Assembly (NCBI RefSeq): GCF_014651875.1 | Contig: NZ_BMXS01000008.1 | Coordinates: forward strand, 99,363 to 163,362 | Direction of reading: 5' to 3' | DNA: 64,000 bases | From: Litchfieldella qijiaojingensis | Lineage (GTDB): Bacteria > Pseudomonadota > Gammaproteobacteria > Pseudomonadales > Halomonadaceae | Part shown: positions 35,434-45,662 of the stretch, piece after piece | How positions within the stretch are numbered: position 1 is the stretch's first letter | Layout: each line of letters opens with the position of its first letter | Program-made: the position numbers and the translations under genes | The notes under the pieces: model-generated | Database searches by the model: none | The model's input: the letters and a program-made list of their open reading frames with translations, nothing else | What the model was told of the DNA's origin: nothing

Positions 35434-37461
35434 TTACACCTGCATTCCAAACCGTGTGTTGGGCACGCTCTCATCCTCGGGCTGCTGCTCGCGCAGCTTC
35501 AGCCGTTGCTGATGCTCGCGCTCGATGCGCTCGACTTCCGCGGCGGACACGTAGTAGTCGACATCATCGTTGAAGATGCGCGCCAGGAAACTGACGAAGG
35601 TTCCGGCGGCACCGACGATCGCCAGCCACCAGATATGCCAGATCAGCGCAAAGCCCAGGATCAGCGCGAACAGGCTGATGATCGGCCCGGCCGCAGTGTT
35701 CTTGGGCATGTGGATGTCCTGGTACGGCCCCTTGCTTACCGCCTGGATGCCTTGTTGCTTCTGCGCCCAGAAGCAGTCGACGGAATCGACCTGCGGCAGA
35801 TGCGCGAAGTTGTAGAAAGGCGCGGGTGAGGACGTGGCCCACTCCAGGGTACGTCCATCCCAGGGGTCGCCAGTGACATCCGCGTACTTGCGGCGATCAC
35901 GGATGCTGACCCAGAACTGGATCACGGTGCAGATGATACCCAGCATGATGATGACGGCGCCCACCCAGGCCAGCAGCATCCACGGTTGCCACTCGGGGTT
36001 GTCATAGGACTGCATGCGGCGCACGGCGCCGAAGAAGCTCAGCACGTAGAGCGGCATGAAGGCCACGTAGAAGCCCACCAGCCAACACCAGAAGGAGCGC
36101 TTGCCCCACTTCTCGTCGAGCTTGAAGCCGAAGGCCTTCGGGAACCAGTAGGTCAGGCCCGCCATCATCCCGAACAACACACCGCCGATGATCACGTTAT
36201 GGAAATGCGCGATGACGAACAGGCTGTTGTGCAACACGAAGTTGGCAGCCGGCACCGCCAACATTACCCCGGTCATGCCGCCCAAGGTGAAAGTGATGAT
36301 GAAGCCCAGCGTCCACAGTACCGGCGAGGAAAACTCGAGGCTGCCGCGATACATGGTGAACAGCCAGTTGAAGACCTTCACCCCGGTGGGAATGGCGATG
36401 ATCATCGTCATGATGCCGAAGAAGGCATTGACGTTGGCTCCCGCTCCCATGGTGAAGAAATGGTGCAACCAAACGATGAATGACAGCAGCGTGATGCACA
36501 CGGTCGCCCAGACCATGGTGTTGTAACCGAACAGGCGCTTGCGGGCGAAGGTCGCGATGACTTCCGAGAACACGCCGAATGCCGGCAGGATGAGGATGTA
36601 CACCTCCGGGTGACCCCAGGCCCAGATGAGGTTGACGTACATCATCACGTTGCCGCCGAAATCGTTGGTAAAGAAGTGCATTCCCAGGTAGCGATCCAAC
36701 GTCAGCAGGGCGATGGTCGCCGTCAGGATCGGGAAGGAAGCGATGATCAGTACGTTGGCGCACAGTGACGTCCAGGTGAAGATCGGCATGCGGAACAGCG
36801 TCATGCCCTTGGTGCGCATCTTCAGGATGGTCACGAAGAAGTTGATACCGGTGAGCGTCGTGCCGATCCCCGATATCTGCAATGCCCATATCCAGTAGTC
36901 GACGCCGACCCCGGGACTGTATTCGATTCCCGATAGCGGGGCATAAGCCAACCAGCCGGTCTTGGCGAATTCACCGACGAACAGCGAGATGTTGACCAGG
37001 ATCGCCCCAGCCGCGAACAGCCAGAAGCTCAGGTTGTTGAGGAATGGGAAGGCAACGTCGCGGGCACCAATCTGCAGCGGCACCACCAGGTTCATCAGAC
37101 CGATGACCATGGGCATGGCGACGAAGAAGATCATGATCACGCCATGGGCAGTGAAGATCTGGTCATAGTGTTCGGGAGGCAGATACCCCGCTGACCCGGC
37201 GGATGCCATGGCCAGTTGGGTACGCATCATGATGGCATCGGCGAAGCCCCGTAACAGCATCACCAGCGCCACGATGAAGTACATGATGCCAAGCTTCTTG
37301 TGGTCCACGGAGGTGAACCACTCGCTCCACAACCAGTTCCATTTGCGGAAATAGGTCAAGGCACCGAACAGGGCGAGACCACCGATGATGACGGCAATTC
37401 CCACGGCCACCAGGATCGGCTCGTGATAGGGAATCGCTTCCAAGCTGAGTTTTCCGAACAT
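35434..37461 (-). CDS. cyoB: cytochrome bo3 ubiquinol oxidase subunit I
   Basis: The 675-residue heme-copper oxidase subunit I has 14-15 TM helices and couples ubiquinol oxidation to O2 reduction and proton pumping. Ligand motifs are all present: the low-spin heme His in FTAHGVIM, the Cu-B/Tyr cross-link helix [14 protein letters not shown], the two Cu-B His in [10 protein letters not shown], and the heme pair helix [13 protein letters not shown]. The length matches E. coli CyoB. It is four bases downstream of cyoA. Confidence 0.97.
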   Translation of the reverse strand: MFGKLSLEAIPYHEPILVAVGIAVIIGGLALFGALTYFRKWNWLWSEWFTSVDHKKLGIMYFIVALVMLLRGFADAIMMRTQLAMASAGSAGYLPPEHYDQIFTAHGVIMIFFVAMPMVIGLMNLVVPLQIGARDVAFPFLNNLSFWLFAAGAILVNISLFVGEFAKTGWLAYAPLSGIEYSPGVGVDYWIWALQISGIGTTLTGINFFVTILKMRTKGMTLFRMPIFTWTSLCANVLIIASFPILTATIALLTLDRYLGMHFFTNDFGGNVMMYVNLIWAWGHPEVYILILPAFGVFSEVIATFARKRLFGYNTMVWATVCITLLSFIVWLHHFFTMGAGANVNAFFGIMTMIIAIPTGVKVFNWLFTMYRGSLEFSSPVLWTLGFIITFTLGGMTGVMLAVPAANFVLHNSLFVIAHFHNVIIGGVLFGMMAGLTYWFPKAFGFKLDEKWGKRSFWCWLVGFYVAFMPLYVLSFFGAVRRMQSYDNPEWQPWMLLAWVGAVIIMLGIICTVIQFWVSIRDRRKYADVTGDPWDGRTLEWATSSPAPFYNFAHLPQVDSVDCFWAQKQQGIQAVSKGPYQDIHMPKNTAAGPIISLFALILGFALIWHIWWLAIVGAAGTFVSFLARIFNDDVDYYVSAAEVERIEREHQQRLKLREQQPEDESVPNTRFGMQV

Positions 37462-37465
37462 GATG

Positions 37466-38383
37466 TTACTCCGCTGCCTCCGCGCTCATGAGCATCTCAC
37501 CATGGCCACCGTGCATGTCGTCATGCCCGGAACCGGTGTGGAAACTCTTGATGATGCTTTCGTAAAGACCAGGCGACACCTGGGAGAAGTACTCGACCGG
37601 ATGGTCCTCGCTGGGCTGCGCCAAGGCGTCGTACTCCTCGGGGAAGGTCAGCGTCTCCGGCGCCTGGCGCACCTGCTCGACCCAGGCATCGAACTCCTGC
37701 TGCGAGGTGGCATGCGCCTCGAAGGTCATGCCCGAGAATCCCGCCCCACTGTAGTTGGTCGACCGGCCGGGATAGGTGCCTTCCTCGTTGGCAATCAGGT
37801 GCACGTCGTTGTCCATCCCCGCCATGGCGTAGATCTGGCTGCCCAGGTCCGGGATGAAGAAGGCGTTCATCACCGACCCCGAGCTGACCCGGAAGTGCAC
37901 CGGTACATCGACCGGGAAGGCTAGTTCGTTGACGGTGGCAATGCCCTGCTCGGGATAGATGAACAGCCACTTCCAATCCAGCGACACGGCTTGAATCTCA
38001 AGTGCCTCCCCCTCTTCATCGGCCAACGGCTTGTGGGGATCCAGACTATGCGAGGTGTACCAGGTCAATGCCGCCAGGAAGGCGATGATCACGCAAGGAA
38101 TGAGCCATACGACGGCCTCGATCCGATTGGAATGCGCCCACTCGGGGTGATAGGCAGCCTCTTTGTTGCCGCGGCGGTAGCGCCAGGCAAAAAGCAGCGT
38201 CATTACGATCACGGGAATGACGACGATCTGCATCAGGCCGAAGGCGGTCAGTATCAGAGTGCGTTGCTCGACACCGATCTCACCTTTGGGATCCAGAAGC
38301 GCCGAACTGCAGCCGCCAAGCAGCAGGGGCAGCGATAGCCACAGCAAAATGCCGAGCACTCGCAAGCAGGAGTTTCTTCTCAT
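37466..38383 (-). CDS. cyoA: cytochrome bo3 ubiquinol oxidase subunit II
   Basis: The 305-residue lipoprotein subunit has a signal peptide with lipobox LLGGCSS, then two TM helices (about 45-68 and 87-110). A periplasmic cupredoxin domain follows ([40 protein letters not shown]). The Cu-A ligands of cytochrome c oxidases are lacking, which marks a quinol oxidase. It heads the operon. The C-terminal tail is His/Met-rich ([12 protein letters not shown]). Confidence 0.95.
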   Translation of the reverse strand: MRRNSCLRVLGILLWLSLPLLLGGCSSALLDPKGEIGVEQRTLILTAFGLMQIVVIPVIVMTLLFAWRYRRGNKEAAYHPEWAHSNRIEAVVWLIPCVIIAFLAALTWYTSHSLDPHKPLADEEGEALEIQAVSLDWKWLFIYPEQGIATVNELAFPVDVPVHFRVSSGSVMNAFFIPDLGSQIYAMAGMDNDVHLIANEEGTYPGRSTNYSGAGFSGMTFEAHATSQQEFDAWVEQVRQAPETLTFPEEYDALAQPSEDHPVEYFSQVSPGLYESIIKSFHTGSGHDDMHGGHGEMLMSAEAAE

Positions 38384-38711
38384 GGTACGACCTCGTCAGG
38401 GCGGGGAGGCAGAATGTTATGAATACGCTACTTACTAAACAAGCCAATAGACGTAGCAGACACTCCCCTTGAAACCGGTCGTTTCACCCCAATCAGCAGG
38501 ACAGGGAGGAGCACATCGGAAGCTTGAGCCGCCATGAATGGCACCTCGAGCCGTGCGGTCAAGCCTTCGGTCCGGCGGCGGGGAAAGGATTGTCGGGATG
38601 CGACACACTGATGGGAAGAGACGTTTTGCCGCAGGGCGGTTTGTCGCAGGTAGACAATTTCCCCTCGACAAAGGGGATACCTGGTGCCGTCACTTACGTT
38701 AAGTCGCAATG
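38384..38711 (+). other. intergenic region upstream of an orphan terminator (possible sRNA)
   Basis: Between cyoA and the CBS-BON gene lies 386 bp with no convincing gene. Several GGA-type motifs occur between 38499 and 38700 (CAGGACAGGGAGGAG, ATCGGA, AAAGGA, ATGGGA), and a plus-strand terminator closes the stretch. A plus-strand frame of 62 codons (38524-38712) ends right at the terminator but matches no family I know and has no good ribosome site. A non-coding RNA is the other option. Confidence 0.3.
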
Positions 38712-38747
38712 ACGACGGGGCGGCCAAAGGGCCGCCCCGTCGTTTTG
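38712..38747 (+). terminator. strong intrinsic terminator
   Basis: ACGACGGGGCGGCC and GGCCGCCCCGTCGT form a perfect 14-bp stem with an AAAG loop. It is followed by TTT on the plus strand (TTTT counting the last stem base). No plus-strand gene lies upstream. On the minus strand it is 23 bases past the CBS-BON stop but lacks a U-tract in that direction. Confidence 0.85.
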
Positions 38748-38769
38748 TGTCCTACCGGACGAGAGAGAA

Positions 38770-39465
38770 TCAGACGCTACTCATGCCAATCGGCAAGAAG
38801 CCCAGGTTGTTTTCGACTCGTTTGACGCCGGGGGTGTTCTCGGCAGCGACCTCTGCCGCGCGTTTCTCATCCTGGGACTCCACCAGGCCCCATAGCTGCA
38901 CGACGCCATCCTGGACGATGACATTGACGCGATCGAACGTCAGCCCGGTATTTTCGTTGATCTCCTTGAGGATGGCATCGCGAATCTCGCGATCGTCCGC
39001 CGTGACCGGCGTGGTGGCATCCGGGGCGGTTGCCGAGAACCCCCGCAACAGGTTCGCCCGACTGACGATACCGACCAGCCGACCATCGCGAACCACCGGT
39101 ACCCGCTTGATATGGTGTTTCTCGAGCAGGGTAGCGATCTTGTAAAGTGGCTCGTCCTCGCCCACGACCACGGGGTCGGCGGTCATGACCTCATGCGCCT
39201 TGCGACCATGGGTCTTGACGTAATCGCTGGCCCGGCTCTCGCCAGCAAAGATCGACCTCAGCCACCATGACTGCCGCTTGTCGGTCTCGTTCTCCACACG
39301 GCGTATCAGATCACCTTCGCTGACGATACCCAATACCTGCTGGTCGGCATCGACCACCGGCACGGCACTGATACGATGTTCGAGCAACAACCGGGCGATC
39401 TCGTGCACGTCGGTATCGGGCGTTACCGTGATGACATTGGGGGTCATGACGTCTGAGGCTTGCAT
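38770..39465 (-). CDS. CBS-CBS-BON domain protein
   Basis: The product is 231 residues from the ATG at 39465, with GGAGA eight bases ahead. Two CBS domains (about 5-60 and 90-145: VMTPNVITVTPDTDVHEIARLL; VMTADPVVVGEDEPLYKIA) are followed by a C-terminal BON domain (about 155-225: DREIRDAILKEINENTGL, VVQLWGLVESQDEKRAAEVA). It lacks a signal peptide, so it is a cytosolic sensor. Such proteins bind adenine nucleotides and often lie in stress or redox loci. Partner unknown. Confidence 0.85.
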   Translation of the reverse strand: MQASDVMTPNVITVTPDTDVHEIARLLLEHRISAVPVVDADQQVLGIVSEGDLIRRVENETDKRQSWWLRSIFAGESRASDYVKTHGRKAHEVMTADPVVVGEDEPLYKIATLLEKHHIKRVPVVRDGRLVGIVSRANLLRGFSATAPDATTPVTADDREIRDAILKEINENTGLTFDRVNVIVQDGVVQLWGLVESQDEKRAAEVAAENTPGVKRVENNLGFLPIGMSSV

Positions 39466-39709
39466 GGTATTGTCTCCGGGTGATCGTCGCGACAAGGCGA
39501 CTAGGCAATGACATGAGCGCCGATGGTGGCAGGCTCGGCACCGAACCTATTTATCAATCTAGCAAGGCATCCGACGACCCACCTTGATCGAGGACAGTTT
39601 TTTGCAGGAAAGCGAAGGTTCGGCATTTCAAGCATTTGCCCTTTCCCAGTGCTCCCCAGTGGCCTAGAGTGGAGAAAACGCCTCCATGCTCAGACAAAGG
39701 GAGCGGTCT

Positions 39710-40339
39710 ATGGATTTTCAGTCACGTACATCAGAGAAACCCGCACCCTCCCCGCGCAGCCAGTGGTCACTGTTCGCGAGGAACTTCTTCAAGCACCCGA
39801 GGATGCTGGGTTCGATCATTCCCAGTTCGCCCTTTCTCGTCAGGCGGTTACTGGACCAGGTCGACTGGGATCGAGCCCGCGTGATTGTCGAATATGGCCC
39901 CGGGGTCGGTACCATCACGCGCGAAATCCTGCGCCGCATGCATCCCGAGGCAGTGCTGGTAGCCGTGGAAACGAACCAGGATTTCGTTGCCTTTCTGCAC
40001 GACTCGCTGCCCGACCCAAGACTCCAGGTGGTTCACGGCTCGGCAGCCGACATCCTTGATACGCTTATCGAACGTGATCTCGAGACCGCCGATTACGTGA
40101 TAGCGGGCATCCCCTTCAGCACCATGCCGAGAGCCACCTGCGAAGCTGTGCTTCGCAATACCCATCAAGTACTCTCCCCCAACGGCGCCTTACTGATCTA
40201 TCAGTTCTCGCCGAAGGTGCTGCCACACCTTCAGCGCGTTTTCTCGGAGGTCAGGCGCGGTTTCGAACCGCTCAATGTGCTGCCGGCGCAGCTCTATTAC
40301 TGCGTGCCATGTAAGGAAACACCACCAGCATCACAATGA
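39710..40339 (+). CDS. PmtA-like class I methyltransferase (phospholipid N-methyltransferase family)
   Basis: The product is 209 residues from the ATG at 39710 (GGGAG ahead). The N-terminal FARNFFKHPRMLGSIIPSSPFLVRRLL is typical of the KsgA-like phospholipid methyltransferase PmtA group. Motif I is VIVEYGPGVGTITREIL, and IAGIPFSTMPRATCEAVL takes the place of the NPPY-like motif. A role in phosphatidylethanolamine methylation is plausible but unproven. Its 3' end overlaps the convergent hydrolase gene by nine bases. Confidence 0.7.
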   Translation: MDFQSRTSEKPAPSPRSQWSLFARNFFKHPRMLGSIIPSSPFLVRRLLDQVDWDRARVIVEYGPGVGTITREILRRMHPEAVLVAVETNQDFVAFLHDSLPDPRLQVVHGSAADILDTLIERDLETADYVIAGIPFSTMPRATCEAVLRNTHQVLSPNGALLIYQFSPKVLPHLQRVFSEVRRGFEPLNVLPAQLYYCVPCKETPPASQ

Positions 40340-41161
40340 CGGCTCGGCCAATAGAAAGTGCTCGATTCGTTCCATCCGTTCACGGTGCACCTCGGCACGA
40401 TCCATGAACGGGTGATCGTAGTCTTCGCCGTCGATCACCTCGGCGCCCCGCTTTTCGGCTTCGATTCGCAGTTCGCGGGTCATCCTGGCGCTCAGAACCG
40501 AGTCTCGCTGACCGGTAATCACCAACAACCGGCGGGCATCCTCGGGCAAGTGCTCGACCGGATCGATACGTCGCGGACACCCGAAAGGTGAAAAGCGGCT
40601 GGGGCTGGCATCGATCACCGCTCGCTCGAACTCGACGCCGCTGCCGATCACGTTCATCATCACTGCCCCGCCCAGGGAAGTGCCATATAGCCGCGCACTC
40701 GGATAGCGCTCGTTGAGGGCGGCAACGATCTCCTTGTAGTCCTCGATGATGGCATTGATCCGGCGACGCCCTTGCGAGTTGCCATAACCGCGATAATCGA
40801 ACACATAGGTGTCGAAACCGGCGGCGGCAAAATCTCCCAGATGCTGGATCATCATGTCGGCTACCATGGCATTGCCCATGGCCATCAGCACGTAGCCGCG
40901 CGGCTGCCCCTCTTCGTTCAGGTTGCCATGGGCGGCATAGCGATACCCGACCAAACGCTTGCCGTCGCCGGTGACGAAGGTCGTCGCCTCGACGTGCGCC
41001 AGCCCAGCCACACGGGCCGGATTGGGGTTCGGAGCCGCCAGGCTCCATTGCCAGAAGAAAAAGCGCTCCTTGATCGGCCCGCACAGCGTCGCCTCGCGGT
41101 CGACAGCATGAGCATGGGACGACAAGGCCACGATGACGATTGCCATAAGGGTCCGGAACAC
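40331..41161 (-). CDS. secreted alpha/beta hydrolase
   Basis: The product is 276 residues starting at a GTG immediately after the deoR stop (TGAGTG), with GGTGG before it. This start gives a complete signal peptide (MFRTLMAIVIVALSSHAHA). An ATG five codons later would lose the basic residue. Alpha/beta-hydrolase features include FDYRGYGNSQGR, the nucleophile elbow LYGTSLGGAV, and the late Asp/His in LVITGQRDSVL and DYDHPFMD. It probably sits in the periplasm. Substrate unknown. It is translationally coupled to deoR, though functional linkage is unclear. Confidence 0.75.
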   Translation of the reverse strand: MFRTLMAIVIVALSSHAHAVDREATLCGPIKERFFFWQWSLAAPNPNPARVAGLAHVEATTFVTGDGKRLVGYRYAAHGNLNEEGQPRGYVLMAMGNAMVADMMIQHLGDFAAAGFDTYVFDYRGYGNSQGRRRINAIIEDYKEIVAALNERYPSARLYGTSLGGAVMMNVIGSGVEFERAVIDASPSRFSPFGCPRRIDPVEHLPEDARRLLVITGQRDSVLSARMTRELRIEAEKRGAEVIDGEDYDHPFMDRAEVHRERMERIEHFLLAEPSL

Positions 41162-41935
41162 TCAGGCCACCAGGATTTTTGGCGAGGTGTCATCGGTCGA
41201 TGGCCGGCGACGCAGACACTCGCCGACTTCTCCATTGGTGACAATGACATCGAATTCATCGAGTCGTGCGAAATAGGCGGGGCGAATGATACCGAACTTG
41301 CTGTTGTCAGCGACCAGAATACACTGCTCGGCGGCTTCGATTGCCCCCCTCTTGGGGGCGACCTCGTGAAAGTGGAAGCAGCTCACTCCCCGCTCGACAT
41401 GCACGCCCGCCGCCGAAATGAAGGTCTTGTTGATACCCAGCCGCTGGATCGCCCCAGCCATGTCGTCACTACCGAAGGACTGTGAACTTGCGTGATATAG
41501 ACCACCGAGCATCAGCAGGCGCACATTGGGCAGGCGACTGACGGCATTGGCGACATTCAGCGCATAGGTCACCACCGTCAACGACCTGTCGCCAGCCAGG
41601 GACGCCACCAACGGCATCAAGGTGGTACCGCAATCGATGAACAGCGTATCGCCGTCCTCGATGAAGCCGGCCGCACACTGACACAAGCGCTGTTTGGCCA
41701 GGTGATGGCTGTCCTGCTGCTCGTCCAGATCATAGACCGGGGCATACTGCGGGTTGTCGGCCATCACCAGACGCCCGCCGAGCAGCATCATGACTCCCTC
41801 GCTGGCAGCCACATCACGACGAATGGTCATCTCCGAAACACCGCACAAGCGGGCCGCTTCGGACAGCCGGATAGTACCACCGCGACTCAGGGCCTCCTGC
41901 AAGCGCGCCAAGCGCACGGCGCTACGGCTGTTCAT
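41162..41935 (-). CDS. deoR: DeoR-family repressor of nucleoside catabolism
   Basis: The 257-residue regulator has an N-terminal winged helix (RLARLQEALSRGGTIRLSEAA, CGVSEMTIRRDVAA) and a sugar-phosphate-sensing domain (DTLFIDCGTTLMPLVASL, AGVHVERGVSCFHFHEVAPK). It is divergent from nupC-deoCABD-cdd, and a 16-bp DeoR-type dyad lies between them. Control of that operon by deoxyribose-5-phosphate is expected from E. coli DeoR. Confidence 0.88.
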   Translation of the reverse strand: MNSRSAVRLARLQEALSRGGTIRLSEAARLCGVSEMTIRRDVAASEGVMMLLGGRLVMADNPQYAPVYDLDEQQDSHHLAKQRLCQCAAGFIEDGDTLFIDCGTTLMPLVASLAGDRSLTVVTYALNVANAVSRLPNVRLLMLGGLYHASSQSFGSDDMAGAIQRLGINKTFISAAGVHVERGVSCFHFHEVAPKRGAIEAAEQCILVADNSKFGIIRPAYFARLDEFDVIVTNGEVGECLRRRPSTDDTSPKILVA

Positions 41936-42091
41936 GGCCTTGCCCTCTCATTTCGCTGCCCTCTCGACACAACCCCATGTTCATCAATTGCTTACCTTTT
42001 CATGCTGCGCCACTCGCCGGGCAATATCCAGCCCTGTCATAGGCAACACGGAAGATGGGAAGCATCGAATCGTCGTAGCCGCGCCACAAAA

Positions 42092-42107
42092 TGTTAGAAA
42101 AATAACA
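42092..42107. promoter_or_regulatory. DeoR-type operator
   Basis: TGTTAGAA (42092-42099) is followed directly by AAATAACA (42100-42107). This gives an imperfect palindrome close to the E. coli DeoR site (TGTTAGAATTCTAACA). A second TGTTATATTTTTCA half-site follows at 42113. It lies between divergent deoR and nupC. Confidence 0.7.
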
Positions 42108-42188
42108 CTTGATGTTATATTTTTCACTCCATGAGCAACGAGCGCCCGAGGCGAGCCGGGCCAACAACGACAACCCACGAGGTACCCC

Positions 42189-43460
42189 ATGACCATCATC
42201 ATGAGCCTGGTAGGGATGGCGACATTGATCCTCATCGCCATCATCTTTTCCTACAATCGCCGCGCCATCCGTCTTCGCACCGTGGCCGGCGCCTTCGCCA
42301 TCCAGGCCAGCATCGGTGCCTTAGTGCTCTACGTGCCCTTCGGCCAGGTGGTGCTCAAGACCATTTCCGACGGCGTCAGCCAAGTGGTGGCCTACGCCAA
42401 CGACGGTATCGGCTTCCTGTTCGGTGGGCTGGTCAGTAATGAACAGATAGGATTCGTGTTCGCCATCAATGTACTGCCGGTGATCATCTTCTTTTCGTCG
42501 CTTATCGCCGTGCTCTACTACCTGGGCATCATGCAGTGGATCATTCGCCTGCTGGGCGGTGCGCTGCAAAAAGCACTAGGCACCTCGCGCACCGAGTCGC
42601 TGTCGGCAACCGCCAATATCTTCGTCGGCCAGACCGAGGCCCCCCTGGTGGTACGCCCCTTCATCGCACGCATGACCCCGTCGCAACTGTTCGCGGTGAT
42701 GTGCGGCGGCCTTGCCTCGGTGGCCGGCTCGGTGTTGGCCGGCTACGCGGCGCTCGGCATTCCCATGGAGTATCTGGTCGCCGCCTCCTTCATGGCCGCT
42801 CCCGGGGGCCTGCTGTTCGCCAAGTTGATCATGCCCGAGACCGATACCCCCGATGACGATGTTGCCCATGCCAGGGAACGCATCGAAGAAGAGGATCACC
42901 CCACCAACGTGATCGATGCCGCAGCGGCCGGTGCCTCGTCGGGTCTCAGGCTGGCGGCCAACGTGGGCGCCATGCTGTTGGCCTTCATTGGCCTGATCGC
43001 CTTGATCAACGGCATCCTGGGCGGCGTCGGTGGCTGGTTCGGCATGGACGAGTTGAGCCTCGAGCTGCTGCTCGGCTGGCTGTTCGCCCCGTTGGCCTTC
43101 CTGCTCGGCGTTCCTTGGGAAGAAGCGACACTGGCCGGCTCCTTCATCGGCCAGAAGCTGGTAGTCAACGAGTTAGTGGCCTATATCAACCTGGCCCCCT
43201 ATGTCGATGGCGACCAGGTGGTGGCGGCAACCGGTCAGGCAATGACCCCGCATACGGTGGCGGTACTATCCTTCGCGCTGTGCGGTTTCGCCAACCTGTC
43301 GTCCATCGCCATCCTGCTGGGTGGCCTCGGCAGCATTGCCCCCAGCCGCCGACAGGACATCGCGCGTTACGGCATTAAGGCCGTGCTGGCCGGGACACTG
43401 TCCAATCTGATGTCGGCGACGATCGCCGGCTTCTTCATTGCCTTGGCCGCCGCGGGCTGA
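42189..43460 (+). CDS. nupC: concentrative nucleoside transporter NupC
   Basis: The 423-residue CNT-family symporter imports nucleosides with H+ or Na+. Eight or more TM helices span the chain. The family signatures are [17 protein letters not shown] and the later [20 protein letters not shown], with the polar nucleoside-binding EAP and NLS loops. GAGG precedes the ATG. It is the first gene of the deo operon, after the operator. Confidence 0.93.
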   Translation: MTIIMSLVGMATLILIAIIFSYNRRAIRLRTVAGAFAIQASIGALVLYVPFGQVVLKTISDGVSQVVAYANDGIGFLFGGLVSNEQIGFVFAINVLPVIIFFSSLIAVLYYLGIMQWIIRLLGGALQKALGTSRTESLSATANIFVGQTEAPLVVRPFIARMTPSQLFAVMCGGLASVAGSVLAGYAALGIPMEYLVAASFMAAPGGLLFAKLIMPETDTPDDDVAHARERIEEEDHPTNVIDAAAAGASSGLRLAANVGAMLLAFIGLIALINGILGGVGGWFGMDELSLELLLGWLFAPLAFLLGVPWEEATLAGSFIGQKLVVNELVAYINLAPYVDGDQVVAATGQAMTPHTVAVLSFALCGFANLSSIAILLGGLGSIAPSRRQDIARYGIKAVLAGTLSNLMSATIAGFFIALAAAG

Positions 43461-43542
43461 CACTTCACTCACGATCACGACAAGGAGCGGCCGGTACTCC
43501 GAGTCGCTCTATCACGCCAATTCGCCCAACAGTGGTAATACC

Positions 43543-44319
43543 ATGACCGATTTGCAGAGCACCGCGCGCCAGGCCTTGGCGCTGATGGATCTGACCAGCC
43601 TCAACGATGACGACAACGACGAGCGCATCACTGCACTGTGCCGCCAGGCAAAAACGCCGGCGGGCTCTCCCGCCGCAATCTGCATCTATCCACGATTCAT
43701 CGCCACGACCCGCCACGAACTCGAGTCGCTGGGTCTCGACGGCACCGTCAAGATCGCTACCGTCACCAACTTTCCTCATGGCGGCGACGATGTCGACCAA
43801 GCTGTCCGCCAGACCCGCGAAGCCGTGGCCTTGGGCGCCGATGAGGTCGACGTGGTCTTCCCCTACCGCGCGTTGATGGCCGGCAACGTGGCCGTGGGCC
43901 AGGCACTGGTCGAAGCCTGCAAGGCCGCCTGCGGCGAGCGCGTGCTCAAGGTGATCCTGGAAACCGGTGAACTGAAGGATCCCGCCTTGATCCGACAGGC
44001 CAGCGAGCTGGCCATCGCCGGCGGCGCCGACTTCCTCAAGACCTCCACCGGCAAGGTCGAGGTCAACGCCACCCTGGAAGCCGCCGAGATCATGCTCAGC
44101 GCGATTCGTGACAGTGGCCTGGAGGTCGGCTTCAAGGCTGCCGGTGGTGTACGCACCGCCGCAGACGCCAAGGCCTATCTCGACCTTGCCGCCCAGCTGA
44201 TGGGAGAAGACTGGCTGACGCCGGCGCACTTCCGCTTCGGCGCCTCCGGTCTGCTTGGCAACCTGCTCGCCACTCTCGGGGTCGAAGCGGAGGCACGTCC
44301 GTCATCGGGAGGCTACTGA
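43543..44319 (+). CDS. deoC: deoxyribose-phosphate aldolase
   Basis: The 258-residue class I aldolase cleaves 2-deoxyribose-5-phosphate to acetaldehyde and glyceraldehyde-3-phosphate. The Schiff-base lysine K166 is in FLKTSTGK and the second catalytic lysine K198 in [10 protein letters not shown]. The aspartate is in DEVDVVFP. The start at 43543 lacks a strong ribosome site. The stop overlaps the deoA start as TGATG. Confidence 0.95.
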   Translation: MTDLQSTARQALALMDLTSLNDDDNDERITALCRQAKTPAGSPAAICIYPRFIATTRHELESLGLDGTVKIATVTNFPHGGDDVDQAVRQTREAVALGADEVDVVFPYRALMAGNVAVGQALVEACKAACGERVLKVILETGELKDPALIRQASELAIAGGADFLKTSTGKVEVNATLEAAEIMLSAIRDSGLEVGFKAAGGVRTAADAKAYLDLAAQLMGEDWLTPAHFRFGASGLLGNLLATLGVEAEARPSSGGY

Positions 44320-45662
44320 TGCTACCGCAGGAGATCATCCGTCGTAAGCGAGATGGCCAGGCACTCAGAGACGAGCAGATCCGTCAATTCATCGCCGGCA
44401 TCGCCGACGACAGCATCGGCGACGGCCAGATCGGCGCCTTCGCTATGGCAGTATTCCTCAACGGCATGAACGACGACGAGGCCGTGGCCTTGACCACGGC
44501 GATCCGCGATTCCGGGATGGTCCTCGACTGGACGGACCTCGACCTGCCCGGCCCGGTGCTCGACAAGCACTCGACCGGTGGCGTGGGCGATGTGGTATCG
44601 CTGGTGCTGGGTCCTTGGGTCGCCGCCTGCGGCGGCTTCGTGCCGATGATTTCCGGGCGCGGCCTGGGTCATACCGGAGGCACCCTGGACAAGCTGGAAT
44701 CGATTCCCGGTTACGACGTCGCGCCGGACAACGCCACCTTCCGCGAGCTGGTCAGGGACGCTGGGGTGGCGATCATCGGCCAGACCGGTAGCCTGGCCAC
44801 CGCCGACAAGCGTCTTTATGCAGTGCGCGACGTGACCGCCACGGTGGAGTCGATCCCCCTGATCGTGGCATCGATCCTCGGCAAGAAGCTAGCTTGCGGG
44901 CTCGAGGCCCTGGTCATGGACGTCAAGGTCGGCAGTGGTGCCTTCATGCCCACCGCTGCTGCCTCGCGGGAGCTGGCTGAGGCCATCGTCAGCGTCGCCA
45001 GCGGTGCCGGCACGCCGACGGCAGCATTGCTGACCGATATGAATCAGGTACTAGCGAGCTGCGCCGGCAACGCACTGGAAGTGCATGAAGCCGTGGAAGT
45101 ACTGACCGGGCAACGCCGCAACGGGCGTCTGCTCGAGGTCACTCGCGCGCTGGCGGTGGAGATGCTACTCGCCGGCGGTCTGGCCGACTCGCATAACGCC
45201 GCACTTAAGCAGCTCGATTCGGCACTGGCATCCGGCGCCGCCGCCGAGCGTTTCGAACGCATGGTTGCTGGGCTCGGCGGTCCCGCGGACTTCCTGGCTC
45301 GGTATGACGACTACCTGCCCCAGGCCCCGGTGGTTCGCGCGGTGCATGCCGAGCGGTCGGGGCATGTCCAGTCCATGGATACCCGGGCCCTGGGCATGAC
45401 GGTAGTCGAACTCGGCGGCGGCCGCCTCGAGGCCGAGGCCGCCATCGATCATGCCGTTGGACTGGCACAGGTTGCTGCCATCGGCGAAACGGTGGACGCC
45501 GAACGGCCGCTGGCACTGGTGCATGCGCGCAGCGAAGCCGATGCAGAACGCGCCGTCCAACAGGCGCACGACGCTTTTGTGATAAGCGATACCGTGGCCA
45601 AGCCCCCTACCCTGATTCATGACGTGATTCGTCCCACTACCCAGTCCGGGGAGGCCATATGA
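44319..45662 (+). CDS. deoA: thymidine phosphorylase
   Basis: The 447-residue enzyme splits thymidine with phosphate to thymine and deoxyribose-1-phosphate. It has the phosphate-binding [17 protein letters not shown], the nucleoside-binding [20 protein letters not shown] and KVGSGAFM. Length matches E. coli DeoA. Its stop overlaps the deoB start (ATGA). Confidence 0.96.
   Translation: MLPQEIIRRKRDGQALRDEQIRQFIAGIADDSIGDGQIGAFAMAVFLNGMNDDEAVALTTAIRDSGMVLDWTDLDLPGPVLDKHSTGGVGDVVSLVLGPWVAACGGFVPMISGRGLGHTGGTLDKLESIPGYDVAPDNATFRELVRDAGVAIIGQTGSLATADKRLYAVRDVTATVESIPLIVASILGKKLACGLEALVMDVKVGSGAFMPTAAASRELAEAIVSVASGAGTPTAALLTDMNQVLASCAGNALEVHEAVEVLTGQRRNGRLLEVTRALAVEMLLAGGLADSHNAALKQLDSALASGAAAERFERMVAGLGGPADFLARYDDYLPQAPVVRAVHAERSGHVQSMDTRALGMTVVELGGGRLEAEAAIDHAVGLAQVAAIGETVDAERPLALVHARSEADAERAVQQAHDAFVISDTVAKPPTLIHDVIRPTTQSGEAI

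Noticed and set aside
38524..38712. 62-codon plus-strand frame before the strong terminator
   Set aside because: No ribosome site, no recognised motif, Gly/Pro-rich composition of random GC-rich frames; kept only as an alternative to an sRNA.
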